Source: Tateyamaria omphalii (GTDB lineage Bacteria; Pseudomonadota; Alphaproteobacteria; Rhodobacterales; Rhodobacteraceae). From it: a stretch of DNA of 64,000 nucleotides. Below are positions 38,738 through 47,787 of this stretch, one piece after another. The stretch spans positions 682,001 through 746,000 of the forward strand of contig NZ_JAHVHT010000001.1 in NCBI RefSeq assembly GCF_019802125.1. Direction: 5' to 3'. The number at the start of each line of letters is the position of its first letter. Within the stretch, counting starts at the first letter, position 1. Below the pieces are notes generated by a model. The model was not told where the DNA came from. It saw nothing but the letters and a program-made list of their open reading frames with translations, and searched no databases. A program made the position numbers and the translations under genes.

Positions 38738-40322
38738 AAATGCTCAGCATCTCGTTCAGGTCATCGAGGCTGTTGGCCTCAGACACGGGTTTGTCGTGCC
38801 GCCATCGTGACATGCGTGGAAAGCGCAGCGCCACCCCCGATTTGTGCCGTGTGGAGGCTTGTATCCCTTCGAACGCGATTTCGAATACGTGGTGCGGCGT
38901 GACCTGCCGCACCGGGCCAAAGCGTTGCTGGGTGTTCTTTTTGACCCAAGCCGTGATCTTGCGGAATTCCTCGTCCGTGAGGCCGGAATAGGCTTTGGTG
39001 AAGGGGACGAGTTCGTTGCCTTTCCAGACGGCGAAGGTGAAGTCGGTGAAGAGATTGGCGCGCCGCCCGTGGCCGGACTGGGCGTAGATCATCACCGCGT
39101 CGATGGTGAGCGGGTCAAGTTTCCACTTCCACCAGTCGCCCTTTTTGCGGCCCGTCAGATAGGGGCTGTCCTTGCGCTTGAGCATCAGCCCTTCGGCCTG
39201 CGCATCGCGGGCGGTGCTGCGGGTGTCAGCCAGCGCATCCCATGTGTCGAAGGGCACCGTTGGGGACAGTTTGACGGGGGCGTCGGTTGGCAGGGTTTTG
39301 CAGAGATGTTCGAGGGTTGTGCGCCGTTCTGAAAGTGGTTTCTGGCGCATGTCCGCGCCTTGCCACTCCAGCAGGTCGTAGGCGTAGAGGATCACGGGCG
39401 CCTCGGTCAGCAGCTTCTTGGGCACCGTCTTGCGCCCGATCCGCTTTTGCAGCGCGTTGAAGTTTTGCGGGGCGCCGTCGCCCCAGGCGAGCAGCTCACC
39501 GTCCAGCACCGTGCCATCGGGGATGAAGTCGCGGGCGCGGGCAAGCTCGGGGAAGCGATCAGTCATCAGCTCTTCGCCGCGGGACCAGACGAAATGCTCG
39601 CCGCCGCGCAGGATCAGCTGACCGCGGATGCCATCCCACTTCCAGTCAGCCTGCCAGTCGGCGGGGGCGCCGAGATCTTCGGGGGCGTCTTCCAAAGCGT
39701 AGGCGAGGTAGAACGGATAGGGGCGCGAGGCGTTGGCGGCGGGGTCGTCTTCCTCGATCAGTTGGGCCCAGGTGGTCGTCGCTGGGTCCCAGTCGCCCAT
39801 CAGGCGGTGCGCCATCTCGGCCTCGTCCTTGCCCGTCGCGCGGGCCAGCGCTCGGGTCATCAGCTTTTGGCTGACCCCGATGCGGAAGCCGCCGGTGAGG
39901 AGCTTGTTGAACAGGAAGCGTTGGGTGGGGTCGAGGCTGCGCCACGCCTCCAGCACAAAGGCTTTGCGCTCCGGCTCTTCCACCTGAGAAAGATCGCGCA
40001 AGGCATTGATCCAATACGTCAAACCGTGATCGGTTTCGGTTTCCGGCGGCGGCAGAACCAGTGCGATCGTCTCGGCCAAATCGCCAACGATTGGATAGGC
40101 CTCTTCGAACAGCCAAAGCGGGATGCCTGCCACCTCCGCGCCCCATTCGCGCAGACGGGTCGTGTTGACTGCCCGCTTGGGGCGACGGCCGGAAAAGATG
40201 GCGATGGTCCAGATGCGATCCTCTTCCGGGGCTAGTTGAAAGTAGTCGGTGAGGGCCGCGACCTTTACGGTGGTCTTGGTCGATTGGTCGATGGCGTTGA
40301 AGAGCGCGGCGAAGCGTTTCAT
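38730..40322 (-). CDS. ATP-dependent DNA ligase (ligase/exonuclease-pair type)
   Basis: The protein has 530 residues. The N-terminal domain (about 1-200) resembles eukaryotic-type ligase N-domains. The adenylation domain carries KWDG with Lys228 as nucleophile, then DGELLAWG, GLMLKRKDSPY and WWKWK. The C-terminal OB-fold ends with a FEIAFEGIQ/ SRHKSG-type sequence. The ATG at 40322 overlaps the exonuclease stop by four bases. This ligase plus exonuclease pairing marks a bacterial DNA-damage response set whose other known members (a Lhr-type helicase and PdeM) are not adjacent here. Confidence 0.92.
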   Translation of the reverse strand: MKRFAALFNAIDQSTKTTVKVAALTDYFQLAPEEDRIWTIAIFSGRRPKRAVNTTRLREWGAEVAGIPLWLFEEAYPIVGDLAETIALVLPPPETETDHGLTYWINALRDLSQVEEPERKAFVLEAWRSLDPTQRFLFNKLLTGGFRIGVSQKLMTRALARATGKDEAEMAHRLMGDWDPATTTWAQLIEEDDPAANASRPYPFYLAYALEDAPEDLGAPADWQADWKWDGIRGQLILRGGEHFVWSRGEELMTDRFPELARARDFIPDGTVLDGELLAWGDGAPQNFNALQKRIGRKTVPKKLLTEAPVILYAYDLLEWQGADMRQKPLSERRTTLEHLCKTLPTDAPVKLSPTVPFDTWDALADTRSTARDAQAEGLMLKRKDSPYLTGRKKGDWWKWKLDPLTIDAVMIYAQSGHGRRANLFTDFTFAVWKGNELVPFTKAYSGLTDEEFRKITAWVKKNTQQRFGPVRQVTPHHVFEIAFEGIQASTRHKSGVALRFPRMSRWRHDKPVSEANSLDDLNEMLSIYG

Positions 40323-41320
40323 GCGGCTTCGTCCTCGGCATCTTCGCCGCCGAATTCGGTTTGCAGAACTTGCGCGTTCCAGCCTTGATCGTTCAGAAAG
40401 CGGGTGAAGATTTCCGTGTAACCATGTGTGACATATATGTTTTCGGCTTCCGTTTCCTTGATCGCCGACAGCAGGCCCGACCAGTCGGCGTGGTCGGAGA
40501 TGACAAAGCCGCGGTCGCCTGCGCGCCTGCGCCGGATGCCGCGCAGGGCCATCCAACCGGAGGCGAAGGCGTTTTCCTGTGCGCCGAATTTGCGCGCCCA
40601 CGCCGAGCCGAGCGCCGAGGGTGGTGCGAGGACCAATCCGCCGGGGTGCGCCTTGTGATCGAAATCTGCCCCGGCTTGAATCGTATCGGGCAGGACGATG
40701 CCTTGCCCGCGCATCACGGCATTTGTGTTCTCGATGGCCGTGTGGGTCAGGATCGGGCCGATCTCGGGGTTCAGCATGGACATGAGCCGCTGCGCCTTGC
40801 CCAGAGCGTAGCAGCCCAGAAAGGCGGTCTTGCCTGCAGCCTGACAACCCGCCCACCAGTCGTTGATTTGCTGCGCGATCACCGCCTGTTCCTGCCAGCG
40901 AAAGACCGGCAGGCCGAATGTGCTTTCGGTGATGAAATGGTGGCATTTGACCGGCTCGAAGGGCGTGGACAGCCCGTCATCGACCACCTTGTAGTCGCCC
41001 GATGCGACCCAGACTTCACCTGCCACCTCGACCCGGATCTGGGCGGAGCCGGGAACGTGCCCTGCCGGGTGGAAAGAGACCTTGGCGCCGCCGATGGTGA
41101 GTGTCTCGCCATAGCGGACGGTGTCGATGGACACATCGCCCAGACGGTGGTGCATCACGGGCGCGGCAATATCCGTCGCCAGATACGACCCCATCCCCCA
41201 GCGCGCGTGGTCCGCGTGGCCGTGTGTGATCAGGGCGCGATCCACGGGCTTCCACGGGTCGATGTAGAAATCGCCAGACGGGCAGTAGATGCCAGCGGGG
41301 GTGAAGGTCAGCGCGCTCAT
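40319..41320 (-). CDS. Ligase-associated DNA damage response exonuclease (metallo-beta-lactamase fold)
   Basis: The protein has 333 residues. The MBL zinc motif is THGHADHARWG (HGHADH 33-38), with FHPAGHVPGSAQI and ASGDYKVVDDG further on, and a beta-CASP region (SDHADWSGL, VTHGYTE). It belongs to the SNM1/YSH1-like branch that travels with ATP-dependent ligases. The ATG at 41320 is preferred to a TTG three codons upstream. It overlaps the ligase gene by four bases. Confidence 0.9.
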   Translation of the reverse strand: MSALTFTPAGIYCPSGDFYIDPWKPVDRALITHGHADHARWGMGSYLATDIAAPVMHHRLGDVSIDTVRYGETLTIGGAKVSFHPAGHVPGSAQIRVEVAGEVWVASGDYKVVDDGLSTPFEPVKCHHFITESTFGLPVFRWQEQAVIAQQINDWWAGCQAAGKTAFLGCYALGKAQRLMSMLNPEIGPILTHTAIENTNAVMRGQGIVLPDTIQAGADFDHKAHPGGLVLAPPSALGSAWARKFGAQENAFASGWMALRGIRRRRAGDRGFVISDHADWSGLLSAIKETEAENIYVTHGYTEIFTRFLNDQGWNAQVLQTEFGGEDAEDEAA

Positions 41321-41358
41321 GGCCGCCAACTTAGCATGTGAGCAGGGTCAGACCAGCC

Positions 41359-42300
41359 TCAGGCGGCGTCGGCGAACCGGTGGGCAAGCGTGTCGAAGAT
41401 GCCGGCACGGGTGCGGGCATCTTCCATCAGCACCTCGTGTTCGCCGTTCTGGATCTGGTGCAGGTGCCCATCGTCCCAGCCGTCCATGCGCTGATGGATG
41501 CGGCCCACGTGCACGATGCGCTCGTTCGTGCCGACGAAGGTATCGCAGGGCAGGTTTGGTGCCGGCATGCGCGACAGGGCGAGAGTTTCCTGCAACGCCT
41601 CGCGCAGCCAGACAAAGCTGGGACCGCCCAAGGCAAGCTCGGGGTGGGCCGTCAACTGGTCGCGCATCATGTCGAACATCTCGATGTCCGTGGTCAGCAG
41701 GTTGTCGTCGAAATCCGACGTCAGAACATAGCTGTCGATGATGGTGCCGGGGGGCAGGCGGTGGCCCTGACCGATGACCGGCATCATGTGGCCAAGGGCC
41801 CATGCGACGGGCCGCAGGTGGGGCGAGATGCGGATGCCCCACATCGGGCCGGTGAACCCGGCGGCGTTCACGGGCAGCCCTTCGTAAAGGGCGCGCAGGC
41901 CGATGCACCCACCCATCGAATGACCCAGCAGGAAATAAGGCTCTGGCAGGCGCAGCGTGCGGGCGGCGTCAACCACGGCGGCCACGTCGCGCTGGTAGTC
42001 CGAAAACTCGTTCACGTGCCCGAGGCGTCGCTCTTCGTGCAGCCGGTCGGCAAGGCCCTGACCGCGCCAGTCCACCGCGATGGTGGCAAAGCCGCGTTCG
42101 GCCAGCGCCCCGGCGGACGGGGCGTATTTTTCAACGTATTCGGTGCGCCCGGGGAACATAAGCACCGTTCCCTTCGCGCCATCGGGCCGCCAGCAGCCCA
42201 CGCGGATGCGCACGCCGTCCTCGGCCCGGAGCCAGTAGGCGGAACCGGGCAGGGGCGCGGGATGCACATCCGTGAAAAGGGGGGCGGCCTCGAACGTCAT
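41359..42300 (-). CDS. Alpha/beta hydrolase (lysophospholipase-like)
   Basis: The protein has 313 residues. The nucleophile elbow is LLGHSMGGCIG (Ser128), the substrate-loop region is MFPGRTEYVEKY, and AVDWRGQGLADRL and GEHEVLMED supply the family pattern of PldB-like lysophospholipases (serine, Asp, His triad; the His lies in GEHEVL). It is cytosolic or membrane-associated. Its start overlaps the SCP2 stop by one base (TGATG), so the two are probably translated together, which suggests lipid turnover. Confidence 0.88.
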   Translation of the reverse strand: MTFEAAPLFTDVHPAPLPGSAYWLRAEDGVRIRVGCWRPDGAKGTVLMFPGRTEYVEKYAPSAGALAERGFATIAVDWRGQGLADRLHEERRLGHVNEFSDYQRDVAAVVDAARTLRLPEPYFLLGHSMGGCIGLRALYEGLPVNAAGFTGPMWGIRISPHLRPVAWALGHMMPVIGQGHRLPPGTIIDSYVLTSDFDDNLLTTDIEMFDMMRDQLTAHPELALGGPSFVWLREALQETLALSRMPAPNLPCDTFVGTNERIVHVGRIHQRMDGWDDGHLHQIQNGEHEVLMEDARTRAGIFDTLAHRFADAA

Positions 42301-42590
42301 CAGGCGAGGACGGACGCCAGCTTCATCGCCATGCCCATGTCGCCATCGACCTTGAGCTTGCCGGTCATGAAGGCGGAGGTCGGGTTCGTGTCCCCTTCGA
42401 GGATCGAGCGGAACGTGTCGGCATCGGCGGACAGGGTCACGTCAGCCGCCTCGTCTGCCGCGCGTGCGCCGCTGGCGTCCATCATGATCGCGCCTTCACC
42501 TTCGATGTCGAACTTGGCGGTGCCGTCGAAATCGGCGCCTGCCAGCTTTTCGTTCAGCACGGCCACGGCTTCGGTCACTGTGTCACTCAT
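42300..42590 (-). CDS. SCP2 sterol-binding-domain protein
   Basis: The protein has 96 residues. It consists of a single SCP2 fold, including FDIEGEGAIMMD, VTLSADADTFRSILEG and TSAFMTGKLKVDGDMGMAMK. The domain binds lipids such as acyl chains. It is the upstream partner of the lysophospholipase-like gene (one-base overlap) and divergent from the TPR gene. Confidence 0.9.
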   Translation of the reverse strand: MSDTVTEAVAVLNEKLAGADFDGTAKFDIEGEGAIMMDASGARAADEAADVTLSADADTFRSILEGDTNPTSAFMTGKLKVDGDMGMAMKLASVLA

Positions 42591-42664
42591 CTTTGATGCC
42601 CTTTTCGGTCTGGGGCCGGGTGCAGTCTCTGGATTTTGCGGGCCGGCCTGTTACATTCCCTGTT

Positions 42665-43222
42665 ATGGGCACACGCACACGCAAACTCTACCCTGTCGTC
42701 ACGGCACTTCTAGTTACAGTAGGGAATTCCTTACCCGCCGTTGCACAATCAACGGTTGACGAGATGCTGGAGGCGTTGCAGAGCGCCGAACCGGCCGAGG
42801 CGACGCGCCTCACCCGCGAGATCGAGCGGGAGTGGGCGCAATCGGGTTCGACCGCGCTCGACATGCTTTTGCGCAGGGGCCGCGATGCTCTGGAAGAGCA
42901 AAAGCCCGATATTGCCATCGAACATCTGACCGCGCTGATCGACCATGCGCCGGATTTTGCCGAAGGCTGGCACGCCCGCGCGACGGCCTTTTACATGAAG
43001 GACCTGTACGGCCCGGCCATCAGCGATCTTGAAAAGGCGCTGACGCTGAACCCCGACAACTACAACGCCATGTTCGGGCTGGGCGTCATGTTCCAGGAAT
43101 TTGGCGACAACATGCGGGCCGAACAGGCGTTTAGCCGGGTTCTCGACTTGCATCCGCACCATGAAAACGCCACGAAGGCGCTCGAGCGGCTCAAGGCCGA
43201 AGGCATCGGCCGCACGCTATAA
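42665..43222 (+). CDS. Secreted TPR-repeat protein
   Basis: The protein has 185 residues: an N-terminal signal/membrane segment (about 9-27, YPVVTALLVTVGNSLPAVA) and at least three TPR units in the C-terminal half (DIAIEHLTALIDHAPDFAEG, GPAISDLEKALTLNPDNYNA, RAEQAFSRVLDLHPHHENAT). TPRs scaffold protein complexes; no partner is evident. The helicase gene starts 18 bases downstream, so they may be co-transcribed. Confidence 0.85.
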   Translation: MGTRTRKLYPVVTALLVTVGNSLPAVAQSTVDEMLEALQSAEPAEATRLTREIEREWAQSGSTALDMLLRRGRDALEEQKPDIAIEHLTALIDHAPDFAEGWHARATAFYMKDLYGPAISDLEKALTLNPDNYNAMFGLGVMFQEFGDNMRAEQAFSRVLDLHPHHENATKALERLKAEGIGRTL

Positions 43223-43240
43223 GTCACCGGGGGACTGCCC

Positions 43241-46144
43241 ATGTCGGGCGACGCGCGGGTGGTGGCCGTTCTCGGCCCCACCAACACAGGCAAAACCACC
43301 TATGCCATCGAACGGATGCTGGGCCATCGCACGGGTGTGATGGGACTGCCGCTGCGGCTGCTCGCGCGCGAGGTCTATGACCGCATTGTTGCGCTGCGCG
43401 GTCCGTCTGTCGTGGCTCTGGTCACAGGCGAAGAGCGGATCGTCCCGCCCCGCACGCAATACTGGGTCTGCACGGTCGAGGCGATGCCCGAGGGCATGGG
43501 CTGCGACTTCCTCGCCGTCGATGAAATCCAGCTCTGCGCCGATCCTGAACGCGGCCATGTCTTTACCGACCGGCTGTTGCGCGCCCGCGGGCTGCACGAA
43601 ACGCTGTTTCTCGGCTCTGACACGATGCGCGGTCCCATTGCCGCTCTTGTGCCGCAGGCTCAATTCATGCGGCGCGAACGGATGTCGCAGCTTGTCTATT
43701 CCGGCCAGAAGAAAATCAGCCGCATGCGCCCGCGCTCGGCCATCGTCGGCTTCTCGGTCGACAACGTCTATGCCATCGCCGAGCTGATCCGCCGCCAAAA
43801 GGGCGGTGCGGCTGTGGTCATGGGTGCCCTGTCCCCCCGCACCCGCAACGCACAGGTGGACATGTACCAGAATGGCGAGGTCGACTTCCTTGTCGCCACC
43901 GACGCCATCGGCATGGGGCTCAACCTCGATATCGACCACGTTGCCTTTTCCGCGCTGACCAAGTTCGACGGGCGGCGGATGCGCGCTCTTGCCCCCAACG
44001 AATTGGCCCAGATCGCAGGCCGCGCGGGCAGGGGGCAAAAGGACGGCACCTTTGGCGTCACCGGCGACGCGCCCCCGCTGGATGATGGCGTCGCGCAGGC
44101 CATCATGGACCACCGGTTCACGCCTCTGCAAAAACTGCAATGGCGCAACCACGCCCTGCAATTCGGCACCATTGACGCCCTGATCCGCAGCCTCGAAACG
44201 CCCTCAAACCACGAGGTGCTGGCCAAAGCCCGCGAAGCCGACGACCTGCAAGCGCTCAAATCCCTCTCGCAGTCCGCCGAAATCACCGCCCGCTGCACCG
44301 ACGCACGGTCGGTCAAACTGCTCTGGGACGTCTGCCGCGTCCCCGACTTCCGCGGCATCTCGCATCAGGAACATTCCGCGCTCCTCGATGTTATCTTCCG
44401 CTACCTGCACGAACGGGGCTCAATCCCCAACGACTGGATGGCGCGGCAGATCAAGCGCATCGACCGCGCGGACGGCGACATCGACGCCATTTCCAAGCGA
44501 TTGGTGTTTATCCGCACATGGACCTATGTCGCTCAACGCAAAGGGTGGGTAGATGATGAAAGTCATTGGCGGGACGAAACCCGCCATGTAGAAGACCGCT
44601 TGTCAGACGCGCTCCACGCGAAACTGACGCAAAGATTTGTAGACCGGCGCACGAGCGTGCTCTTGCGCCGGCTAGGCCAGAAGGAGGCCATGGTGGCCGA
44701 AGTAAACGACGCAGGTGAAGTGACTGTCGAGGGCGAGTTCGTCGGCAAGTTGGACGGGTTCCGGTTTTCCCAGGACAAGGGGGCGGGCGCGGCCGAGGCC
44801 AAGACGATCAAGACCGCCGCGCTGCAGGCGCTGGCGCCGCATTTCCACCTGCGGGCCGACCGGTTCTACAACGCGCCGGACACCGAACTGGATTTCACCG
44901 AACAGGGCGGCCTGATGTGGGGCAGCTCTGCGGTGGGCAAGCTGGTGGCCGGGCCGGAGGCGCTGAAGCCGCAAGTCGAGGTGTTCGTCGATGACGTCGC
45001 AGGCCCCGAGGTTGCGCAAAAGGTCCAGCGCCGCCTGCAACACTTCATCGACCGCAAGGTCGCGGCCCTGTTCGAGCCGCTGATCGCGATGCAGAAGGAC
45101 GAAGCGCTCACTGGCCTCGCCAAAGGGTTCGCCTTCCAGATGGTCGAAGCCATGGGCGTGCTGCCCCGTGCAACGGTCGCCGATGACGTGAAGGCACTTG
45201 ATCAGGACGCACGCGGGTTGCTCCGTAAACACGGCATCCGCTTTGGCCAGTTCACCATCTTCATGCCGCTGCTCCTGAAACCCGCGCCCACGCGCCTGCG
45301 TCTTGTGCTGTGGTCGCTGGCCCAAGGGCTGTCGGAATTCCCCGAATCCCCACCCCCCGGCCTCGTGACGGTTCCCGCCATGACAGGCGGGCCGCGCGGC
45401 ACCGACACCATGTCGGGCTACCGCAACGCGGGCGAGCGGGCGATCCGCATCGACATGCTGGAGCGGCTCGCCGACATGCTGCGGGCCGAGGATTCGCGCG
45501 GCGGGTTCGAGGCGAAGGCCGACATGCTGTCGATCACCGGCATGACGCTGGAACAGTTCGCCACGTTGATGGAGGGGCTGGGCTACCGCGCCGAGAAAGG
45601 CGAGCGGGAAAAGGTCAAGCCTGTTGACGCGGTCGTAGCGACCGACGCGACCCCGGACGCCACGGACCAGCCCGTGATGGACGCGGCAGAGGCGGAAACG
45701 GCAGCAGCCGCGACCGACACACCCGCACCGGCGGATGTGCCCGAAGGCACCGAAGCCATCGCAGATGCCGGTCAGGCCCCGATCATCGAGGAAGCGGCGG
45801 AGACGCCAGAGGTTGCGGCAGAGATCCCGACCAATCCCGAGACCGAAATCGACCCCGGCACCGCCCCGGAAGAAGCCGTTGCAGGCCCCGAAACCGAAGT
45901 GTTCTACTCATTCACCTGGGGCCGCAACCCAGGCGGCAACCGTCGCCAGAACCAGGGCGGCAACCGTCGTCCGAACCAGGGCGGAAAGGGTGGTCCCAAA
46001 GGCAAACCCAAGGGCAAGGGCCCGCGTCGCGACGGGGGCAACAAGCCGCAGAACTTCTCGGCCCGACCGCCGAAGAAGGAAAAGGCGATCGACCCCGACA
46101 ACCCCTTCGTAGCCGCCCTCATGGGGTTGAAGGACGACAAGTAA
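43241..46144 (+). CDS. Suv3-like ATP-dependent helicase with RG-rich C-terminal tail
   Basis: The protein has 967 residues. Walker A is LGPTNTGKTT (11-20) and motif II is VDEIQ (93-97). The helicase C domain ends with the VI motif QIAGRAGRGQKDGTFG (about 262-277). This is the bacterial branch of mitochondrial RNA helicase SUV3. Residues about 790-885 are Ala/Glu/Thr-rich and disordered. The tail has two tandem GGNRRxNQ units (45932-45979) and a Gly/Lys/Arg stretch likely to bind RNA. It is followed without a gap by an S4 RNA-binding gene, consistent with an RNA role. Confidence 0.9.
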   Translation: MSGDARVVAVLGPTNTGKTTYAIERMLGHRTGVMGLPLRLLAREVYDRIVALRGPSVVALVTGEERIVPPRTQYWVCTVEAMPEGMGCDFLAVDEIQLCADPERGHVFTDRLLRARGLHETLFLGSDTMRGPIAALVPQAQFMRRERMSQLVYSGQKKISRMRPRSAIVGFSVDNVYAIAELIRRQKGGAAVVMGALSPRTRNAQVDMYQNGEVDFLVATDAIGMGLNLDIDHVAFSALTKFDGRRMRALAPNELAQIAGRAGRGQKDGTFGVTGDAPPLDDGVAQAIMDHRFTPLQKLQWRNHALQFGTIDALIRSLETPSNHEVLAKAREADDLQALKSLSQSAEITARCTDARSVKLLWDVCRVPDFRGISHQEHSALLDVIFRYLHERGSIPNDWMARQIKRIDRADGDIDAISKRLVFIRTWTYVAQRKGWVDDESHWRDETRHVEDRLSDALHAKLTQRFVDRRTSVLLRRLGQKEAMVAEVNDAGEVTVEGEFVGKLDGFRFSQDKGAGAAEAKTIKTAALQALAPHFHLRADRFYNAPDTELDFTEQGGLMWGSSAVGKLVAGPEALKPQVEVFVDDVAGPEVAQKVQRRLQHFIDRKVAALFEPLIAMQKDEALTGLAKGFAFQMVEAMGVLPRATVADDVKALDQDARGLLRKHGIRFGQFTIFMPLLLKPAPTRLRLVLWSLAQGLSEFPESPPPGLVTVPAMTGGPRGTDTMSGYRNAGERAIRIDMLERLADMLRAEDSRGGFEAKADMLSITGMTLEQFATLMEGLGYRAEKGEREKVKPVDAVVATDATPDATDQPVMDAAEAETAAAATDTPAPADVPEGTEAIADAGQAPIIEEAAETPEVAAEIPTNPETEIDPGTAPEEAVAGPETEVFYSFTWGRNPGGNRRQNQGGNRRPNQGGKGGPKGKPKGKGPRRDGGNKPQNFSARPPKKEKAIDPDNPFVAALMGLKDDK
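45932..45979 (+). repeat. Two 24-base tandem repeats inside the Suv3-like helicase gene
   Basis: The units 45932-45955 and 45956-45979 share GGCGGCAACCGTCG and AACCAG and differ at a few bases between. They encode GGNRRQNQ and GGNRRPNQ, the start of the basic Gly/Arg-rich tail. Confidence 0.8.
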
Positions 46145-46531
46145 GTGTCGGACGAGGCGGGCAAACTGCGGCTCGACAAGTGGCTGTGGTTTGCGCGCTT
46201 CTTCAAGACGCGGTCGCTGGCCGCCACCCGCGTGGCCGCCGGTGACGTCCGCGTCAATGGCGAGCGGGTCACCAAGCGCGCGACGACCATCAGCCCCGGC
46301 GATGTATTGACCTTTTCACAAGGTCGTGTGGTGCGGGTGATTGAGGTCAAAGCCATCGGAACCAGACGAGGACCGGCTCCTGAAGCGCAGGCGCTTTACA
46401 CCGATATGTCCCCTCCGCCGCCGCCAAAGGAAACACCCGTTCCCGAGAACCCCCGGTTTGAAGGAAAAGGGCGCCCAACCAAGAAAGACAGACGGCAAGC
46501 TGATCTTTCCAAGTCACGCCATCTTGAATGA
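46145..46531 (+). CDS. S4-domain RNA-binding protein (HslR/Hsp15-like)
   Basis: The protein has 128 residues. The S4 domain is at about 7-65 (LRLDKWLWFARFFKTRSLAA, then VRVNGERVTKRATTISPGDV), followed by a Pro-rich, basic tail. Hsp15 homologues bind stalled 50S subunits with peptidyl-tRNA. The GTG at 46145 follows directly after the helicase TAA, so translation is almost certainly coupled. Confidence 0.9.
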   Translation: MSDEAGKLRLDKWLWFARFFKTRSLAATRVAAGDVRVNGERVTKRATTISPGDVLTFSQGRVVRVIEVKAIGTRRGPAPEAQALYTDMSPPPPPKETPVPENPRFEGKGRPTKKDRRQADLSKSRHLE

Positions 46532-46582
46532 TGTGCTGCACTCCTTTAGCTAAGCTATGCCCGACCAGATGAGACACCCCTT

Positions 46583-46918
46583 ATGACCTATATCGTCAAC
46601 GACTCCTGCATCGCCTGCAAATACACCGACTGCGTCGAGGTATGTCCGGTCGATTGCTTCTACGAGGGGGAGAACATGTTGGTGATCCATCCTGATGAGT
46701 GCATCGACTGCGGCGTCTGCGAGCCCGAATGCCCCGCAGACGCGATCCGCCCCGATACGGAGCCGGATATGGAGAAATGGGTCGAGTTCAATCGGAAGTA
46801 TTCCGAGATGTGGCCGGTCATCATCACCAAGAAGGACCCGCTGCCCACCGCCGACGAGATGGACGGCAAAGAGGGCAAGATGGAGTTGTTCTCGGAAAAG
46901 CCGGGCGAGGGCGGCTAA
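46583..46918 (+). CDS. fdxA: 7Fe ferredoxin FdxA (3Fe-4S/4Fe-4S)
   Basis: The protein has 111 residues. The cluster motifs are [17 protein letters not shown] and [12 protein letters not shown], the usual arrangement of a 3Fe-4S plus a 4Fe-4S cluster. FdxA is a small electron carrier. It lies 51 bases after the S4 gene. An inverted repeat (46992-47018) lies in the gap before the CarD gene. Confidence 0.94.
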   Translation: MTYIVNDSCIACKYTDCVEVCPVDCFYEGENMLVIHPDECIDCGVCEPECPADAIRPDTEPDMEKWVEFNRKYSEMWPVIITKKDPLPTADEMDGKEGKMELFSEKPGEGG

Positions 46919-46991
46919 GGCTTCGAATCGCTTTTGGCACTTTTGCCCCAGCGAAAATCGAGACGATTTGGCTTGGAAAATCAGGGGTTTC

Positions 46992-47018
46992 CGAAAGTTT
47001 CCTTTGCGTCAACTTTCG
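46992..47018. other. Inverted repeat between fdxA and the CarD gene
   Basis: CGAAAGTT and AACTTTCG, perfect eight-base arms with an 11-base spacer, followed after a few bases by ATTTTTATGCTATAG. It could be the fdxA terminator or a CarD promoter element; the T run is not immediately adjacent. Confidence 0.4.
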
Positions 47019-47206
47019 AATCCACGATTTTTATGCTATAGTTTTGTGACAACAGACAGATGGATGCTGCCCGGACCTGTCACCACGCTGACCGGTCTGT
47101 TTTAAAACTTGACCCGAACCGCACCAAGACGTGGCAACTGCTGCCCCGCCTGATGCGGTTTTGACTGTCAAAAGGCTTGCGCCCTGCGTCGTTATGAGGA
47201 TCAGGA

Positions 47207-47719
47207 ATGACAAAATCTAAGAAACTCGACTTCCGCCCCAATGAATATGTGGTCTATCCCGCCCACGGCGTGGGCCAGATCACCTCTGTGGAAAAGCAGG
47301 AAGTGGCCGGCATCGAGCTGGAACTGTTCGTCATCACCTTCGAAAAGGACAAGATGACCCTGCGTGTGCCCACCAACAAGGCGACCGAGATCGGGATGCG
47401 TGCGTTGTCGAGCCCAGACGTGATCAGCCAGGCCATGAAGACCCTCAAGGGCAAGGCCAAGGTCAAGCGCGCCATGTGGTCCCGTCGGGCCCAGGAATAC
47501 GAGCAAAAGATCAACTCGGGCGATCTGATCGCCATCGCCGAAGTGGTCCGCGACCTGCACCGCACCGACGACCAGCGTGAGCAAAGCTACTCGGAGCGTC
47601 AGCTTTATGAAGCGGCGCTTGAGCGTCTGACCCGCGAAGTGGCCGCCGTGTCAGGTGGCGACGAGATCGCCGCCGCCAAAGAGGTGGACGAGGTGCTCAG
47701 CAGCCGGATTGCTGCTTAA
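47207..47719 (+). CDS. CarD-family transcriptional regulator (CdnL-like)
   Basis: The protein has 170 residues. The N-terminal RNA-polymerase-interaction domain is at about 8-65 (FRPNEYVVYPAHGVGQITSV) and the C-terminal DNA-binding helices follow (KRAMWSRRAQEYEQKINSGD, LIAIAEVVRDLHR). CarD/CdnL binds RNA polymerase beta and stabilises open complexes; in Alphaproteobacteria it supports rRNA and growth-related transcription. It has a long leader (288 bases) and a strong terminator downstream. Confidence 0.93.
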   Translation: MTKSKKLDFRPNEYVVYPAHGVGQITSVEKQEVAGIELELFVITFEKDKMTLRVPTNKATEIGMRALSSPDVISQAMKTLKGKAKVKRAMWSRRAQEYEQKINSGDLIAIAEVVRDLHRTDDQREQSYSERQLYEAALERLTREVAAVSGGDEIAAAKEVDEVLSSRIAA

Positions 47720-47754
47720 AATTCGGTTAACGAAAATCGCAAGTTCTTGAAATC

Positions 47755-47787
47755 AAACGTGTCCCCGTGGGGACACGTTTCTTTTTT
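47755..47787. terminator. Strong terminator after the CarD gene
   Basis: AAACGTGTCCCC and GGGGACACGTTT form a 12-base-pair stem with a two-base loop, followed by CTTTTTT. The convergent cobS stop is embedded at its end. Confidence 0.92.
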
